This document shows positions 1 through 8,148 of a DNA stretch of 36,272 nucleotides, piece by piece. Position 1 is the stretch's first letter. The number at the start of each line of letters is the position of its first letter. The position numbers and the translations under genes were made by a program. Source of the DNA: JAVBKA01 sp031546715. Lineage in GTDB: Bacteria > Bacillota > Clostridia > Oscillospirales > UBA929. The DNA lies in the NCBI GenBank assembly GCA_031546715.1, contig JAVBKA010000035.1:1-36272 (forward strand). The letters are read 5' to 3'. The notes beneath the pieces are model-generated. The model was not told the origin of the DNA. It saw only the letters and a list, made by a program, of their open reading frames with translations, and did no database searches.

Positions 1-41
1 AAGTTCCAAAGATCCAAAAACCAGTTTTTCAGGACATCCAT
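1..41 (-). CDS. 5' end of an unidentified gene running off the window
   Basis: Only the first 13 codons are inside the window, reading MDVLKNWFLDLWN from an ATG at 41. A textbook AGGAGG lies 7 bases upstream on the minus strand, and a possible promoter (TTCACA, 17 bp, TAAAAT) follows, so the start is convincing although the product cannot be named. It is transcribed divergently from the deoC operon. Confidence 0.5.
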   Translation of the reverse strand, partial: MDVLKNWFLDLWN

Positions 42-155
42 GTCTAACCTCCTGCGCAAACTATGATTGCTTATTTAGGGTATTTTACCATACATCAAAG
101 TATATGTGAAGTGTATTTTAATGAATTTTCAGTGAATAAAATAACATAAAACATC

Positions 156-184
156 TGGACATTGATGAGAAAACATGGTAGAAT
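156..184 (+). promoter_or_regulatory. Sigma-A-type promoter of the deoC-cdd-nucleoside transporter operon
   Basis: TGGACA (156-161), a 17-bp spacer and TAGAAT (179-184) match the housekeeping consensus, placing the transcript start about 28 bases before the deoC ATG. No operator palindrome or riboswitch was seen here. Confidence 0.6.
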
Positions 185-219
185 TTATTGTGAACGTAAG
201 AAAATAATCGGAGGACTTA

Positions 220-885
220 ATGAATAATTCAGATATCTTATCCCATGTGGATCATACTTTGCTAAAGGCCAATGCTTCATGGGAAGAAATCAAGACCTTG
301 TGCGAGGAAGCTATTAAATTCGGCACTGCCTCAGTTTGCATCCCCCCCGCATTTGTTAAGCTTGTGCATGAGACATACGGCAAGACTATTAACATCTGCA
401 CCGTTATCGGTTTCCCCCTAGGCTACTCTGTCACAGCCGCCAAGGTTTCCGAGATTCAACAGGCTGACCGCGACGGCTGCACAGAATTTGATATGGTCGT
501 TAACCTCACCGACGTTAAAAACAGCAACTTTGACCGTGTAACCGCAGAAATTGCAGAGCTGAAAAAGACCGCGGGAAACAAAATCCTCAAGGTTATCATC
601 GAAACCTGCTACCTCACCGAGGCTGAGAAAATCGCCCTTTGCGGCTGTGTTTCTGACGCTAAGGCTGACTATATTAAGACATCCACAGGCTTTGGAACCG
701 CTGGCGCAACCCTAGAAGACGTACGCCTGTTTAAAAAGCACATTTCCAAAGACGTAAAGATTAAAGCAGCAGGCGGCATTCGTTCTAAGGACGATATGAT
801 TGCTTTTTTAAACGAAGGCTGTGACAGATTGGGTACAAGCTCTGCAATAAAAATACTAAGCGGCGAAGAATCGAAGGGCTATTAA
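220..885 (+). CDS. deoC: Deoxyribose-phosphate aldolase
   Basis: A cytosolic class I aldolase that splits 2-deoxyribose-5-phosphate into glyceraldehyde-3-phosphate and acetaldehyde, the last step of deoxynucleoside catabolism. The 221-aa protein has the full family length. It opens with the typical HVDHTLLKANAS segment, has the Schiff-base lysine in YIKTSTGFG (about K153) and the second catalytic lysine in KIKAAGGIR (about K182). The ATG at 220 follows GGAGG at a normal distance. It is first in an operon with cdd (1-base gap) and a nucleoside ABC transporter, which supports a role in using imported deoxynucleosides. No phosphopentomutase or nucleoside phosphorylase gene lies in the window. 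Identity is firm. Confidence 0.97.
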   Translation: MNNSDILSHVDHTLLKANASWEEIKTLCEEAIKFGTASVCIPPAFVKLVHETYGKTINICTVIGFPLGYSVTAAKVSEIQQADRDGCTEFDMVVNLTDVKNSNFDRVTAEIAELKKTAGNKILKVIIETCYLTEAEKIALCGCVSDAKADYIKTSTGFGTAGATLEDVRLFKKHISKDVKIKAAGGIRSKDDMIAFLNEGCDRLGTSSAIKILSGEESKGY

Positions 886-886
886 C

Positions 887-1339
887 ATGTCTTCTCTGTA
901 CTCGGACAAACAATTAGTACTTAAGGCTCTCGAGGCCCGCAATAACTCCTACTCTCCATATTCAAATTTTTTAGTCGGTGCAGCTTTGCTTACAACGAGC
1001 GATAAGCTGTTTTTGGGTTGCAATATCGAAAATGCAGGCTACTCGCCGACTAACTGCGCTGAACGCACAGCTTTTTTCAAGGCTGTTTCCGAAGGCGAGC
1101 GAGATTTCTCCTCAATTGCAATAGTAGGCTTTGCAAAGGACGCTACCCAGCGTGGCTTTGCTTATCCCTGCGGAGTTTGCCGTCAGGTTATGATGGAATT
1201 CTGCAATCCGAAATCCTTTAGAATTATAGTTGCCTCTTCTGAAGACAATTATAAGATATATACCCTTGAGCAACTTCTTCCCCACGGCTTCGGACCGCAA
1301 GATCTTGAACCTAATATACTTAAAGGAGAAAACACATGA
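887..1339 (+). CDS. cdd: Cytidine deaminase
   Basis: A zinc hydrolase converting (deoxy)cytidine to (deoxy)uridine. The 150-aa length fits the homotetrameric bacterial type. Zinc ligands and the catalytic glutamate are visible: NCAERTAF (Cys57, Glu59) and PCGVCRQ (Cys95, Cys98). The N-terminal YSPYSNFLVGAALL is also typical. The stop codon region overlaps the ATG of the next gene (1336) by 4 bases, so translation is probably coupled. A weak AAGGG precedes the ATG at 887. The place between deoC and a nucleoside-binding lipoprotein fits pyrimidine nucleoside salvage. Confidence 0.96.
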   Translation: MSSLYSDKQLVLKALEARNNSYSPYSNFLVGAALLTTSDKLFLGCNIENAGYSPTNCAERTAFFKAVSEGERDFSSIAIVGFAKDATQRGFAYPCGVCRQVMMEFCNPKSFRIIVASSEDNYKIYTLEQLLPHGFGPQDLEPNILKGENT

Positions 1340-2430
1340 AAAGAATCGTAGCGATTGCCCTCTCTGCTCTAATGCTGATTGCATTAGCCGCATGCTCGAG
1401 CCCGTCTCCTGCGGCACCCTCAGGTTTTGAAATTGCCCTTATCACAGACATCGGCACCATCGATGACAAGTCCTTTAACCAAGGCGCATGGGAAGGCGTA
1501 GTTAAGTACGTCGGGGAAAGCAATAAAACTAGCAAATATTATCCACCAACCGAGCAAAGCGATGACGCATACCTAGCCGCTATTGATCTAGCTGTTAAAG
1601 GCGGAGCAAAGGTCATTGTCACACCGGGCTACATGTTTGAAGTACCTATCTATCTCGCTCAGGACAAGTATCCAGATGTCAACTTTATTTTGCTAGATGG
1701 CGCACCGCATAATGTTGATTACTCAGATTTTAAAACAGGAACAAACACAGTCGCAGTTATGTACGCAGAAGAGCAAGCTGGCTTCCTTGCAGGTTATGCC
1801 GCAGTCAAAGACGGCTACAGAAAGCTCGGTTATATCGGCGGAGTTGCAGTTCCTGCCGTTGTTAAATTCGGTCACGGTTATGTTCAAGGCGCAGAATATG
1901 CCGCAAAAGAGCTTGGTCTAGCCGCTGGTGACGTCACCGTCAACTATGACTATTCTGACGTATTTCTCGCAACACCAGAAGTACAAACCTTAGCCGCTTC
2001 TTGGTACTCCTCAGGCGTTGAAGTTATCTTCGCCTGTGGCGGCAAACTTGGCGACTCTGTCATGGCCGCTGCTGAAGCCGCTGGCAAAAAGGTTATCGGC
2101 GTTGACATTGACCAATCAAAGGACTCCGAAACAGTCATCACTTCAGCTATGAAAGGTCTTACCCCATCTGTTTACGACTGCTTAAAAGACATCTACAGCG
2201 GTACATTTAAGAGCGGTCAAACACTAATATTTAACGCAGCTAACCAAGGCGTAGGTCTTCCAATGGCTACTTCAAAGTTTACAAGCTTCACACAAGCAGA
2301 TTATGACAAAATTTTCGATTTGCTTGTCAAGGGCTCAATCACAATCCTTAAGGATGTAGACGATAAAAACGAGAAAATTGAGCTTTCTTCAATTCCTGTC
2401 AGCATAGTTACTGTTACAGAAATTCGATAG
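1336..2430 (+). CDS. BMP-family nucleoside-binding lipoprotein
   Basis: The extracellular solute receptor of a nucleoside ABC importer (PnrA/BmpA family). A signal peptide with lipobox LAAC (Cys20) starts the 364-aa protein. The mature part begins with the family segment ALITDIGTIDDKSFNQGAWEG, whose Asp and Phe residues contact the nucleoside in PnrA. Later GGKLGDSVMAAAE and IGVDIDQS are also characteristic. AAGGAG precedes the ATG at a good distance. The ATPase and two permeases follow downstream, so this is the specificity component for the nucleosides that DeoC and Cdd degrade. The exact substrate range cannot be read from the sequence. Confidence 0.93.
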   Translation: MKRIVAIALSALMLIALAACSSPSPAAPSGFEIALITDIGTIDDKSFNQGAWEGVVKYVGESNKTSKYYPPTEQSDDAYLAAIDLAVKGGAKVIVTPGYMFEVPIYLAQDKYPDVNFILLDGAPHNVDYSDFKTGTNTVAVMYAEEQAGFLAGYAAVKDGYRKLGYIGGVAVPAVVKFGHGYVQGAEYAAKELGLAAGDVTVNYDYSDVFLATPEVQTLAASWYSSGVEVIFACGGKLGDSVMAAAEAAGKKVIGVDIDQSKDSETVITSAMKGLTPSVYDCLKDIYSGTFKSGQTLIFNAANQGVGLPMATSKFTSFTQADYDKIFDLLVKGSITILKDVDDKNEKIELSSIPVSIVTVTEIR

Positions 2431-2446
2431 TTTTTACCGAAATATT

Positions 2447-2487
2447 GGGGGCTGTATGCACATGCACATAGCCCCCTCTAATTTTTT
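2447..2487 (+). terminator. Intra-operon hairpin after the binding-protein gene
   Basis: GGGGGCT (2447-2453) pairs perfectly with AGCCCCC (2470-2476); TGCA repeats can pair further inside the loop, and TCTAA plus six T follow. It sits between the lipoprotein stop and the ATPase start. A partial terminator or RNA-stabilising hairpin of this kind commonly keeps the binding protein more abundant than the membrane components. Confidence 0.6.
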
Positions 2488-2500
2488 GAGGAGTTATTTT

Positions 2501-4030
2501 ATGGATTATATTGTTGAAATGTGTAACATAACAAAAATGTTCCCCGGTGTAGTTGCAAATGACGATATAACGTTGCAGCTAAAAAAGGGAGAAATCCTTG
2601 CGTTATTAGGTGAAAACGGCGCAGGAAAATCAACTCTTATGAGCGTCCTCTTCGGTCTTTACCGTCCTGATATCGGCAAAATCATTAAAAGCGGCAAGGA
2701 AATCAAAATCACAGGTCCTAACGATGCCACCGTCCACGGCATAGGCATGGTTCATCAGCACTTCAAGCTAGTGCATAACTTTACCGTTCTTGAAAACATA
2801 GTTCTCGGAGTAGAAACCACTAAGTACGGCGTTCTAAAGATGGATGTCGCGAAAAAGCAGGTCATGGATTTATCAAAAAAATATGGATTAGACATTAACC
2901 CCGATGCTTACATTTCAGACATTACTGTCGGTATGCAGCAACGAGTTGAAATACTGAAAATGCTCTATCGAAACAACGAAATCCTGATATTCGATGAGCC
3001 AACCGCCGTCCTCACTCCTCAAGAAATCGAAGAATTAATGAAAATTATGAAGGGTCTTGCGGCAGAAGGAAAATCGATATTATTCATCACCCACAAGCTC
3101 AACGAAATCATGGCAGTTGCTGATAGATGCACCGTTCTGCGTAAGGGAAAATGCATCGGCACTCTTGATGTTTCTAAAACCACTAAAGAAGAGCTTTCTG
3201 AAATGATGGTGGGTCGCAAAATATCTCTTGAGGTCGAGAAATCGACCCAAAAAACTGGAGATGTAATCTTACAGGTCAAAAACCTGTCCGTTAAAGGACA
3301 TAGTGCTCATAAAAACGCAGTTCATGACGTAAGTTTTGAGGTTAAAGCAGGAGAAATAGTCTGCCTTGCTGGAATCGACGGCAATGGTCAAAGCGAGCTT
3401 GTCTACGCCCTCACAGGCATTACACACACTGAAAGCGGCACTGTACATCTAAATAACAAGAACATAACCTACGAAAATGTCCGTGTCAGAAACATGTCAG
3501 GCATGTCCCATATTCCGGAGGACAGGCATAAATTCGGCTTGGTGCTGGACTATAACCTTGGATACAACCTAGCCTTAAAAAGCTACTTTACACCGCAGTA
3601 TCAAAAGTCCGGCTTCCTTAAATATGACAGCATAAACAACCTTGCAGCCCGCCTAATCGACGACTACGACATTAGATGCGGACAAGGCGCAAAAACCAGT
3701 ACCCGCAGCATGTCTGGCGGAAACCAGCAAAAAGCGATTATTGCCCGGGAAATCGACAGAGAGCACTCGCTTCTTGTCGCCGTACAGCCAACCAGAGGTC
3801 TGGACGTCGGCGCAATAGAATATGTACACAAACAGTTAATTTCTGAACGCGACAAGGGCAAGGGCATTTTGCTTGTATCCCTTGAGCTTGAAGAGGTTTT
3901 AAACGTCAGCGACCGCATATTAGTTATGTACGAAGGGCAGATAGTTGCCGACCTTGACCCTAAGAAAACTAACTACCAAGAGCTTGGGCTGTATATGTCA
4001 GGCTCAAAAAAAGAGGTGCGGCATGGATAA
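2501..4030 (+). CDS. nupA: Nucleoside ABC transporter ATP-binding protein (double ATPase)
   Basis: This supplies both ATPase domains of the importer (509 aa, family-typical). Domain 1 has Walker A GENGAGKST and Walker B LIFDEPTAV; its ABC signature is degenerate (TVGMQQRVEI). Domain 2 has a diverged P-loop region GIDGNGQSE, the signature MSGGNQQK and VAVQPTRGLD in place of the usual Walker B, as is normal for the RbsA/YufO type. I chose the ATG at 2501 because GAGGAG lies 9 bases upstream and MDYIVEMCNITKMFPG is the family N-terminus; an in-frame ATG at 2456 would begin inside the preceding hairpin. The 3' end overlaps the permease gene by 8 bases. Confidence 0.93.
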   Translation: MDYIVEMCNITKMFPGVVANDDITLQLKKGEILALLGENGAGKSTLMSVLFGLYRPDIGKIIKSGKEIKITGPNDATVHGIGMVHQHFKLVHNFTVLENIVLGVETTKYGVLKMDVAKKQVMDLSKKYGLDINPDAYISDITVGMQQRVEILKMLYRNNEILIFDEPTAVLTPQEIEELMKIMKGLAAEGKSILFITHKLNEIMAVADRCTVLRKGKCIGTLDVSKTTKEELSEMMVGRKISLEVEKSTQKTGDVILQVKNLSVKGHSAHKNAVHDVSFEVKAGEIVCLAGIDGNGQSELVYALTGITHTESGTVHLNNKNITYENVRVRNMSGMSHIPEDRHKFGLVLDYNLGYNLALKSYFTPQYQKSGFLKYDSINNLAARLIDDYDIRCGQGAKTSTRSMSGGNQQKAIIAREIDREHSLLVAVQPTRGLDVGAIEYVHKQLISERDKGKGILLVSLELEEVLNVSDRILVMYEGQIVADLDPKKTNYQELGLYMSGSKKEVRHG

Positions 4031-5120
4031 ACAGCGAAAGAGCTTTTTCCGTCTAGATAAATCCTTAAACTTCATGTCCTCTTTGGCGGCAATCTGCATA
4101 GGCTTACTGCTAGGTCTGGTATTTTTATTGTTCAGCAACCCCTCACAAGCCTTCCCTGGCTTTTTTACCATCCTCACTGGCGGCTTCTCTGACGCTAAAA
4201 GCATGGGACAGGTACTGTATTTCGCAGCTCCGATAATAATGACTGGTTTGTCTGTCGGCTTCGCCAGCAAAACAGGTCTTTTTAACATTGGCGCATCAGG
4301 GCAATTTATCATCGGCGCATATGCCGCAGTGTTAGTCGGCGCACAGTGCGACTTTTTGCCTGGCGCAACCCTTTGGATGACCGCATTATTGGCTGCTTTG
4401 ATTGCAGGCGCAATATGGGGTTGCATCCCTGGTCTGTTAAAGGCGTTTTTTAATGTAAATGAAGTTATCTCCTGCATAATGCTTAACTATATTGGAATGT
4501 ATTTGGTTAATTATCTGATTGTTAAAACCACATATGATTCCACTAAAAACCAAAGCTTACGAGTACTTAGCAATGCAAATCTACCAAAAATGGGCTTCAA
4601 CCGCATTTTTTCCGATTCCAGTGCGAACAGCGGCATTCTTATTGCCATTATTATGGCTGTTATCCTATATATTGTGCTTGAAAAGACTGCTTTTGGTTTT
4701 GAACTAAAAGCGTGCGGTCTTAACAAAAATGCCGCTAAATACTCTGGAATTAACGAAAAGCGCAGCATTGTTATGTCAATGTTGATTTCAGGAGCAATGG
4801 CAGGTTTGGGCGGCGCGCTACTCTTCCTTGCAGGCTCAGGCAAGGGTATTGACGTTGTTGATGTCATGGCGGCAGAAGGCTTTACAGGGATTCCTGTTGC
4901 ACTTCTTGCACTTCATAACCCAATAGCCATAATCTTCTCAGGCTTGCTTCTTGCGTACTTGAGAGTTGGTGGTTTTAATATGCTGCTATTCAGCTTTTCG
5001 CCCCAAATAATTGAAATTATAGTTGCAATTATTATATATTTCAGTGCCTTTTCTCTGGTTATCAAGAATTTTATCAGCAAACTTGCGAAAAAATCCGATT
5101 TGAAAACAAGAGGAGGCTGA
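4023..5120 (+). CDS. nupB: Nucleoside ABC transporter permease 1
   Basis: Integral membrane subunit of the BMP-type importer (365 aa, YufP/NupP family). It has an N-terminal helix followed by roughly eight to nine further hydrophobic helices. The segment GLFNIGASGQFIIGAYAA is the BPD_transp_2 hallmark, and FNVNEVISCIMLNYI is typical of this subfamily. The start is the ATG at 4023, preceded by AGAGGTG; an upstream ATG at 3945 in the same frame lies far inside the ATPase gene and has no support. The 8-base overlap with nupA indicates coupled translation. Confidence 0.92.
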   Translation: MDKQRKSFFRLDKSLNFMSSLAAICIGLLLGLVFLLFSNPSQAFPGFFTILTGGFSDAKSMGQVLYFAAPIIMTGLSVGFASKTGLFNIGASGQFIIGAYAAVLVGAQCDFLPGATLWMTALLAALIAGAIWGCIPGLLKAFFNVNEVISCIMLNYIGMYLVNYLIVKTTYDSTKNQSLRVLSNANLPKMGFNRIFSDSSANSGILIAIIMAVILYIVLEKTAFGFELKACGLNKNAAKYSGINEKRSIVMSMLISGAMAGLGGALLFLAGSGKGIDVVDVMAAEGFTGIPVALLALHNPIAIIFSGLLLAYLRVGGFNMLLFSFSPQIIEIIVAIIIYFSAFSLVIKNFISKLAKKSDLKTRGG

Positions 5121-5124
5121 TACT

Positions 5125-6078
5125 GTGGATACTATTTACTTTCTTGTTCAGCAAACCATGTACTTTTCAATACCACTTCTGATAGTTGCACTAGGGGCAA
5201 TGTTTTCAGAGCGAAGCGGTGTAATCAATATTGCTTTGGAAGGCATAATGATTTGCGGAGCATTCACAGGAATACTTTTCATCAACGTTTTCCAAGGGAT
5301 TATGCCGGGTCAACCCGTTCTGCTCCTAAGCATTTTAGTTGCCGCCCTCACAGGCGTCATAGTGTCTCTTGCTCATGCGTATGCTTCAATTAACATGAAA
5401 GCAGACCAAGTTATCAGCGGTACAGCCATAAATATGATTGCACCTGCTGCCGCCATTTTTATAGCAAGACTGATGTACGAAGTGCAAATGGTACCTTTTT
5501 TGAATCAGTTTCGCATTGCAAGCGTACCAGTTTTAGGCGATATCCCCGTTGTTGGCGACCTTTTATTTAAGAACACCTATATTACCACCTACATTGGCTT
5601 TCTGATTCTCTTTTTATCATGGTTTTTCTTATACAAAACTAAGTTCGGGCTTCGTCTCCGTGCCTGCGGCGAACACCCTCAGGCTGCCGATTCCGTTGGC
5701 ATTAACGTATTTTTAATGCGATATGCAGGAGTTATGGTGTCTGGCGCGCTTGCGGGAATTGGCGGCTTAGTTTTCATTATACCAACCTCAACCAACTTTA
5801 ACGCCACAGTCGGCGGTTACGGATTCTTAGCCATCGCCGTCCTCATATTCGGACAGTGGAAACCAAATCGCATACTGTTCTCAGCCCTCTTTTTTGGACT
5901 ACTCAAGGCTTTCGCCTCGTCCTATTCAGGACTTTCATTTATGTCGGGAACTTCAATCCCAAACGTAGTCTACAAAATAGCACCCTACGCCGTTACGCTA
6001 ATTGTGCTTGCGCTATCCTCAAAAAAATCCGAAGCCCCAAGAGCCGAAGGCATCCCCTACGACAAAGGCAGCAGATAG
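5125..6078 (+). CDS. nupC: Nucleoside ABC transporter permease 2
   Basis: Second membrane subunit (317 aa, YufQ/NupQ family), pairing with the preceding permease to form the channel. It has about nine hydrophobic helices and the segment ERSGVINIALEGIMICGA, the equivalent of the GLFNIGASG motif in the partner. The start is GTG at 5125, with a perfect AGGAGG (5111-5116) eight bases upstream. It is the last operon gene; I see no terminator after it, only the promoter of the ABC-F gene starting two bases past the stop. Confidence 0.92.
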   Translation: MDTIYFLVQQTMYFSIPLLIVALGAMFSERSGVINIALEGIMICGAFTGILFINVFQGIMPGQPVLLLSILVAALTGVIVSLAHAYASINMKADQVISGTAINMIAPAAAIFIARLMYEVQMVPFLNQFRIASVPVLGDIPVVGDLLFKNTYITTYIGFLILFLSWFFLYKTKFGLRLRACGEHPQAADSVGINVFLMRYAGVMVSGALAGIGGLVFIIPTSTNFNATVGGYGFLAIAVLIFGQWKPNRILFSALFFGLLKAFASSYSGLSFMSGTSIPNVVYKIAPYAVTLIVLALSSKKSEAPRAEGIPYDKGSR

Positions 6079-6079
6079 C

Positions 6080-6108
6080 TTGACAAATTACCCGCCCTCT
6101 GCTATCAT
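6080..6108 (+). promoter_or_regulatory. Strong promoter of the ABC-F gene
   Basis: A perfect TTGACA (6080-6085), exactly 17 bp and TATCAT (6103-6108). It begins immediately after the nupC stop codon. Transcription from about 6115 would give a 5' leader of about 220 bases. Confidence 0.75.
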
Positions 6109-6122
6109 TGAGAGGATGTAAT

Positions 6123-6144
6123 CTTATACTAATCTCAGATAAAT
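6123..6144 (+). repeat. Single copy of the CTTATACTAATCTCA repeat in the ABC-F leader
   Basis: CTTATACTAATCTCA at 6123-6137 is identical to the minus strand of 12333-12347, and the following GATAAA matches the other arm there. It is related to the ends of the 159-bp element at 15956-16114. In the leader it starts 15 bases after the -10 box. Confidence 0.5.
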
Positions 6145-6146
6145 CA

Positions 6147-6188
6147 ATGCAAATATTTTTTGAAATGAGTGGGAAGATGCGCAAATAA
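6147..6188 (+). CDS. Possible 13-codon leader peptide
   Basis: ATG to TAA encodes MQIFFEMSGKMRK inside the ABC-F leader; internal ATGs give MSGKMRK or MRK. There is no clear Shine-Dalgarno sequence, so this is tentative. Its interest lies in its position just before the hairpins at 6207-6223 and 6285-6312: ribosome stalling on such a peptide is a known way of controlling ABC-F and erm genes. Confidence 0.25.
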   Translation: MQIFFEMSGKMRK

Positions 6189-6206
6189 TCAGACTTGTAT
6201 GTAGAA

Positions 6207-6223
6207 AGACGGCACAGCCGTCT
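6207..6223 (+). promoter_or_regulatory. Leader hairpin upstream of the attenuator
   Basis: AGACGGC (6207-6213) pairs with GCCGTCT (6217-6223) around a 3-base loop. No T tract follows, so it is a structural element rather than a terminator. CAGAC at 6190-6194 could compete for the same 3' arm. Confidence 0.5.
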
Positions 6224-6284
6224 GGTTCTGCGTAGCCAAGTTCTGATATTTGTTCCTTTTTTGCCTCAGGCTTAGAAGGCTTTT

Positions 6285-6322
6285 ATCTGCTTTGGCTTGC
6301 GCCAAGGCAGATTTTTATTTTT
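6285..6322 (+). terminator. Transcription attenuator in front of the ABC-F gene
   Basis: A 12-bp stem (ATCTGCTTTGGC against GCCAAGGCAGAT, one G-U pair) with loop TTGC is followed by TTTTTATTTTT, ending 15 bases before the ATG. It would block transcription into the gene by default. AGCCAA at 6234-6239 can pair with TTGGCT at 6292-6297 in the 5' arm and so could act as an antiterminator. Confidence 0.75.
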
Positions 6323-6337
6323 AAGAGGTGTCATATA

Positions 6338-7885
6338 ATGCTTCAAATCCACAACCTAACCATAAGACTAACAAAAGACCTACGCACAGTTTTGCAGGAT
6401 TTCAGTTTTTCCCTAAACCAAGGCGACAAAGCCGCAATTATCGGCGAAGAAGGCAACGGTAAATCAACGCTTATTAAGCTTCTGCACGACCCATCATTTA
6501 TGGAAGGCTACGCTGAGTACGACGGCAGCATCTACAAATCAGGTACAAGAACAGGATATCTACCTCAAGAGCTAGCTCCTGAGTTCTATTCTATGACAGT
6601 TTTCCAGTTTGGCGAAACCTATATTAATCACAGTCTGTTAGACGAAGGCGAGCTTGAAAGGCTTACATCCGAGCTTGGCTTGCAAGTAGGCTTCTTATCC
6701 TCCCAACAAGCAGTTTCTACCCTGTCCGGCGGTGAGCGAATAAAGCTTCAGCTTTTGTCAGTGTTAGCACAAAAGCCCGACGTTCTACTGTTTGACGAAC
6801 CTACCAACGATATCGATATTAAAACGCTGGAATGGCTTGAATCCTTCATATCAAACTGCCGTCTGCCAATTATGTTTGTTTCCCATGACGAAACGCTTTT
6901 GGACCGAACCGCCAATATAATTATTCACATCGAACAGGTGCGAAGAAAAACAGTATGCAGGCATACTATCAGCAAAATAACCTACGCGCAGTACGTGAAG
7001 GAACGCTCCTCGAGGTTGTTGCATCAAACTCAGCTTGCCCGAAAGGAAAAGGATGAGTACACAAAAAAACAAGAGCGCTGGCAGCAGATTTACAATAAGG
7101 TCGAACATGCTCAAAACGCCGTTTCACGGCAAGACCCCTCCACTGGCAGACTTCTAAAAAAGAAGATGAAGGGCATGAAGTCTCAAGAAAAGCATTTGGA
7201 ATGGGAAAAGGAAAAAATGACCCAGCTTCCTGACGTGGAGGACGCTATAATGCCTGACTTCAACGTGATTGCTCCCGTTCCTTCAGGAAAGACTATTTTG
7301 AAGTTGAGCATTGATGAGCTAAGAGTCCAAGCCACGCCCGACCATCGAATTCTCTCAACAAACATCCTTTTGGAGGTTTACGGACCAGAGCATTTATGTA
7401 TAATCGGTAGAAACGGCGTGGGGAAAACTACGCTACTTAGGATGATTGCAGAGGATTTATCCTCCCGCAAGGACATCAAGGCTGGTTATATGGCGCAAAA
7501 CTACAATGAGAAACTGTACGCTCAGATGTCTCCCGTTGATTTTCTTGCCCCCTCTGGGCACAGAGATGATATTACCAAGGCTCGGACATATCTCGGAAGC
7601 ATGAAGTTCACCAGTGACGAAATGCTCCATAATGTTACAGACTTATCTGGCGGACAGCGGGCGAAACTGCTGCTCACCAAGCTGATTTTAGATGGCTGCA
7701 ATGTACTAATTTTAGACGAACCAACACGAAATTTCAGCCCCATCTCAAGTCCAATTATTCTAAACATCCTAAAAAATTTTAGCGGCACAATAATCAGCGT
7801 TTCCCACGACAGAAAGTACATCAAGGAGGTCTGTACCAAAGTTCTTGAGCTTACAGAAAACGGTATACGCGAAACATCTATCTAA
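6338..7885 (+). CDS. ABC-F family ATPase, ribosome-protection type
   Basis: A soluble twin-ATPase protein of 515 aa without membrane segments. Domain 1 has Walker A GEEGNGKST (about residues 35-43), signature LSGGERIKL (about 129) and LLFDEPTNDID (about 150). A charged helical interdomain linker of about 90 residues follows (about 205-295). Domain 2 has GRNGVGKTT (about 356), LSGGQRAKL and LILDEPTRNFSP (about 457). In domain 2 the usual DEPTN continues as DEPTRN, as in a subgroup of the resistance-type proteins. Family members bind the ribosomal E site and displace antibiotics such as lincosamides, pleuromutilins or streptogramins; housekeeping translation factors (EttA type) are the alternative. 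The attenuator leader favours the drug-responsive kind. GAGGTG precedes the ATG. The drug spectrum cannot be told. Confidence 0.85.
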   Translation: MLQIHNLTIRLTKDLRTVLQDFSFSLNQGDKAAIIGEEGNGKSTLIKLLHDPSFMEGYAEYDGSIYKSGTRTGYLPQELAPEFYSMTVFQFGETYINHSLLDEGELERLTSELGLQVGFLSSQQAVSTLSGGERIKLQLLSVLAQKPDVLLFDEPTNDIDIKTLEWLESFISNCRLPIMFVSHDETLLDRTANIIIHIEQVRRKTVCRHTISKITYAQYVKERSSRLLHQTQLARKEKDEYTKKQERWQQIYNKVEHAQNAVSRQDPSTGRLLKKKMKGMKSQEKHLEWEKEKMTQLPDVEDAIMPDFNVIAPVPSGKTILKLSIDELRVQATPDHRILSTNILLEVYGPEHLCIIGRNGVGKTTLLRMIAEDLSSRKDIKAGYMAQNYNEKLYAQMSPVDFLAPSGHRDDITKARTYLGSMKFTSDEMLHNVTDLSGGQRAKLLLTKLILDGCNVLILDEPTRNFSPISSPIILNILKNFSGTIISVSHDRKYIKEVCTKVLELTENGIRETSI

Positions 7886-7902
7886 ATATTATTGCTGTAA
7901 AA

Positions 7903-7947
7903 ATTATTCCAAATCTTGTATAAACCAGTATTTATTTGTGGAATAAT
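7903..7947. repeat. Inverted repeat upstream of the small hydrophilic gene
   Basis: ATTATTCC (7903-7910) and GGAATAAT (7940-7947) form an imperfect hairpin that extends a little inward. It lies between the ABC-F stop and the ribosome binding site of the next gene and could be an operator or a weak terminator. Confidence 0.4.
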
Positions 7948-7965
7948 ACTATCGAGGTGATAGCA

Positions 7966-8091
7966 ATGGCAAAGAATAAGGATAACAAAAAAGAAAAGAC
8001 CACAAACCCCGCTGGCGAAAGCCAAAACCTTAACAATGAACGCAATATGTCTCAAGGTGCCGACAAGCGCGGCGGTCAAAGCTCTAAGTAA
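7966..8091 (+). CDS. Small hydrophilic protein of unknown function (41 aa)
   Basis: The frame opens with MAKNKDNKKEKTTNPAGE and ends in GADKRGGQSSK; the composition is rich in Lys, Asn, Gln, Ser and Gly with hardly any hydrophobic residues, so it is probably disordered. GAGGTGATAGCA-ATG gives a good ribosome binding site, and a perfect 16-bp terminator follows eight bases after the stop. Both signals frame this short gene exactly, which is the main reason to believe in it. I do not recognise the family. Small basic proteins of this composition occur among spore or nucleic-acid-associated proteins, but nothing here shows that. Confidence 0.6.
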   Translation: MAKNKDNKKEKTTNPAGESQNLNNERNMSQGADKRGGQSSK

Positions 8092-8098
8092 GGCCAAT

Positions 8099-8134
8099 AA
8101 CTAAAACAACCGCCGTATGGCGGTTGTTTTAGTT
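8099..8134. terminator. Bidirectional terminator between convergent genes
   Basis: A perfect 16-bp inverted repeat (8099-8114 and 8119-8134) with loop GTAT; the outer part is A-rich on one side and T-rich on the other, so it works in both directions. It separates the small plus-strand gene from the minus-strand membrane protein gene. Confidence 0.85.
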
Positions 8135-8148
8135 AGGTCTTGAATTAT

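Noticed and set aside
2456..2500. 15-codon upstream extension of the nucleoside ATPase
   Set aside because: It starts inside the hairpin loop after the lipoprotein gene and lacks a ribosome binding site; ATG 2501 has both signal and homology.
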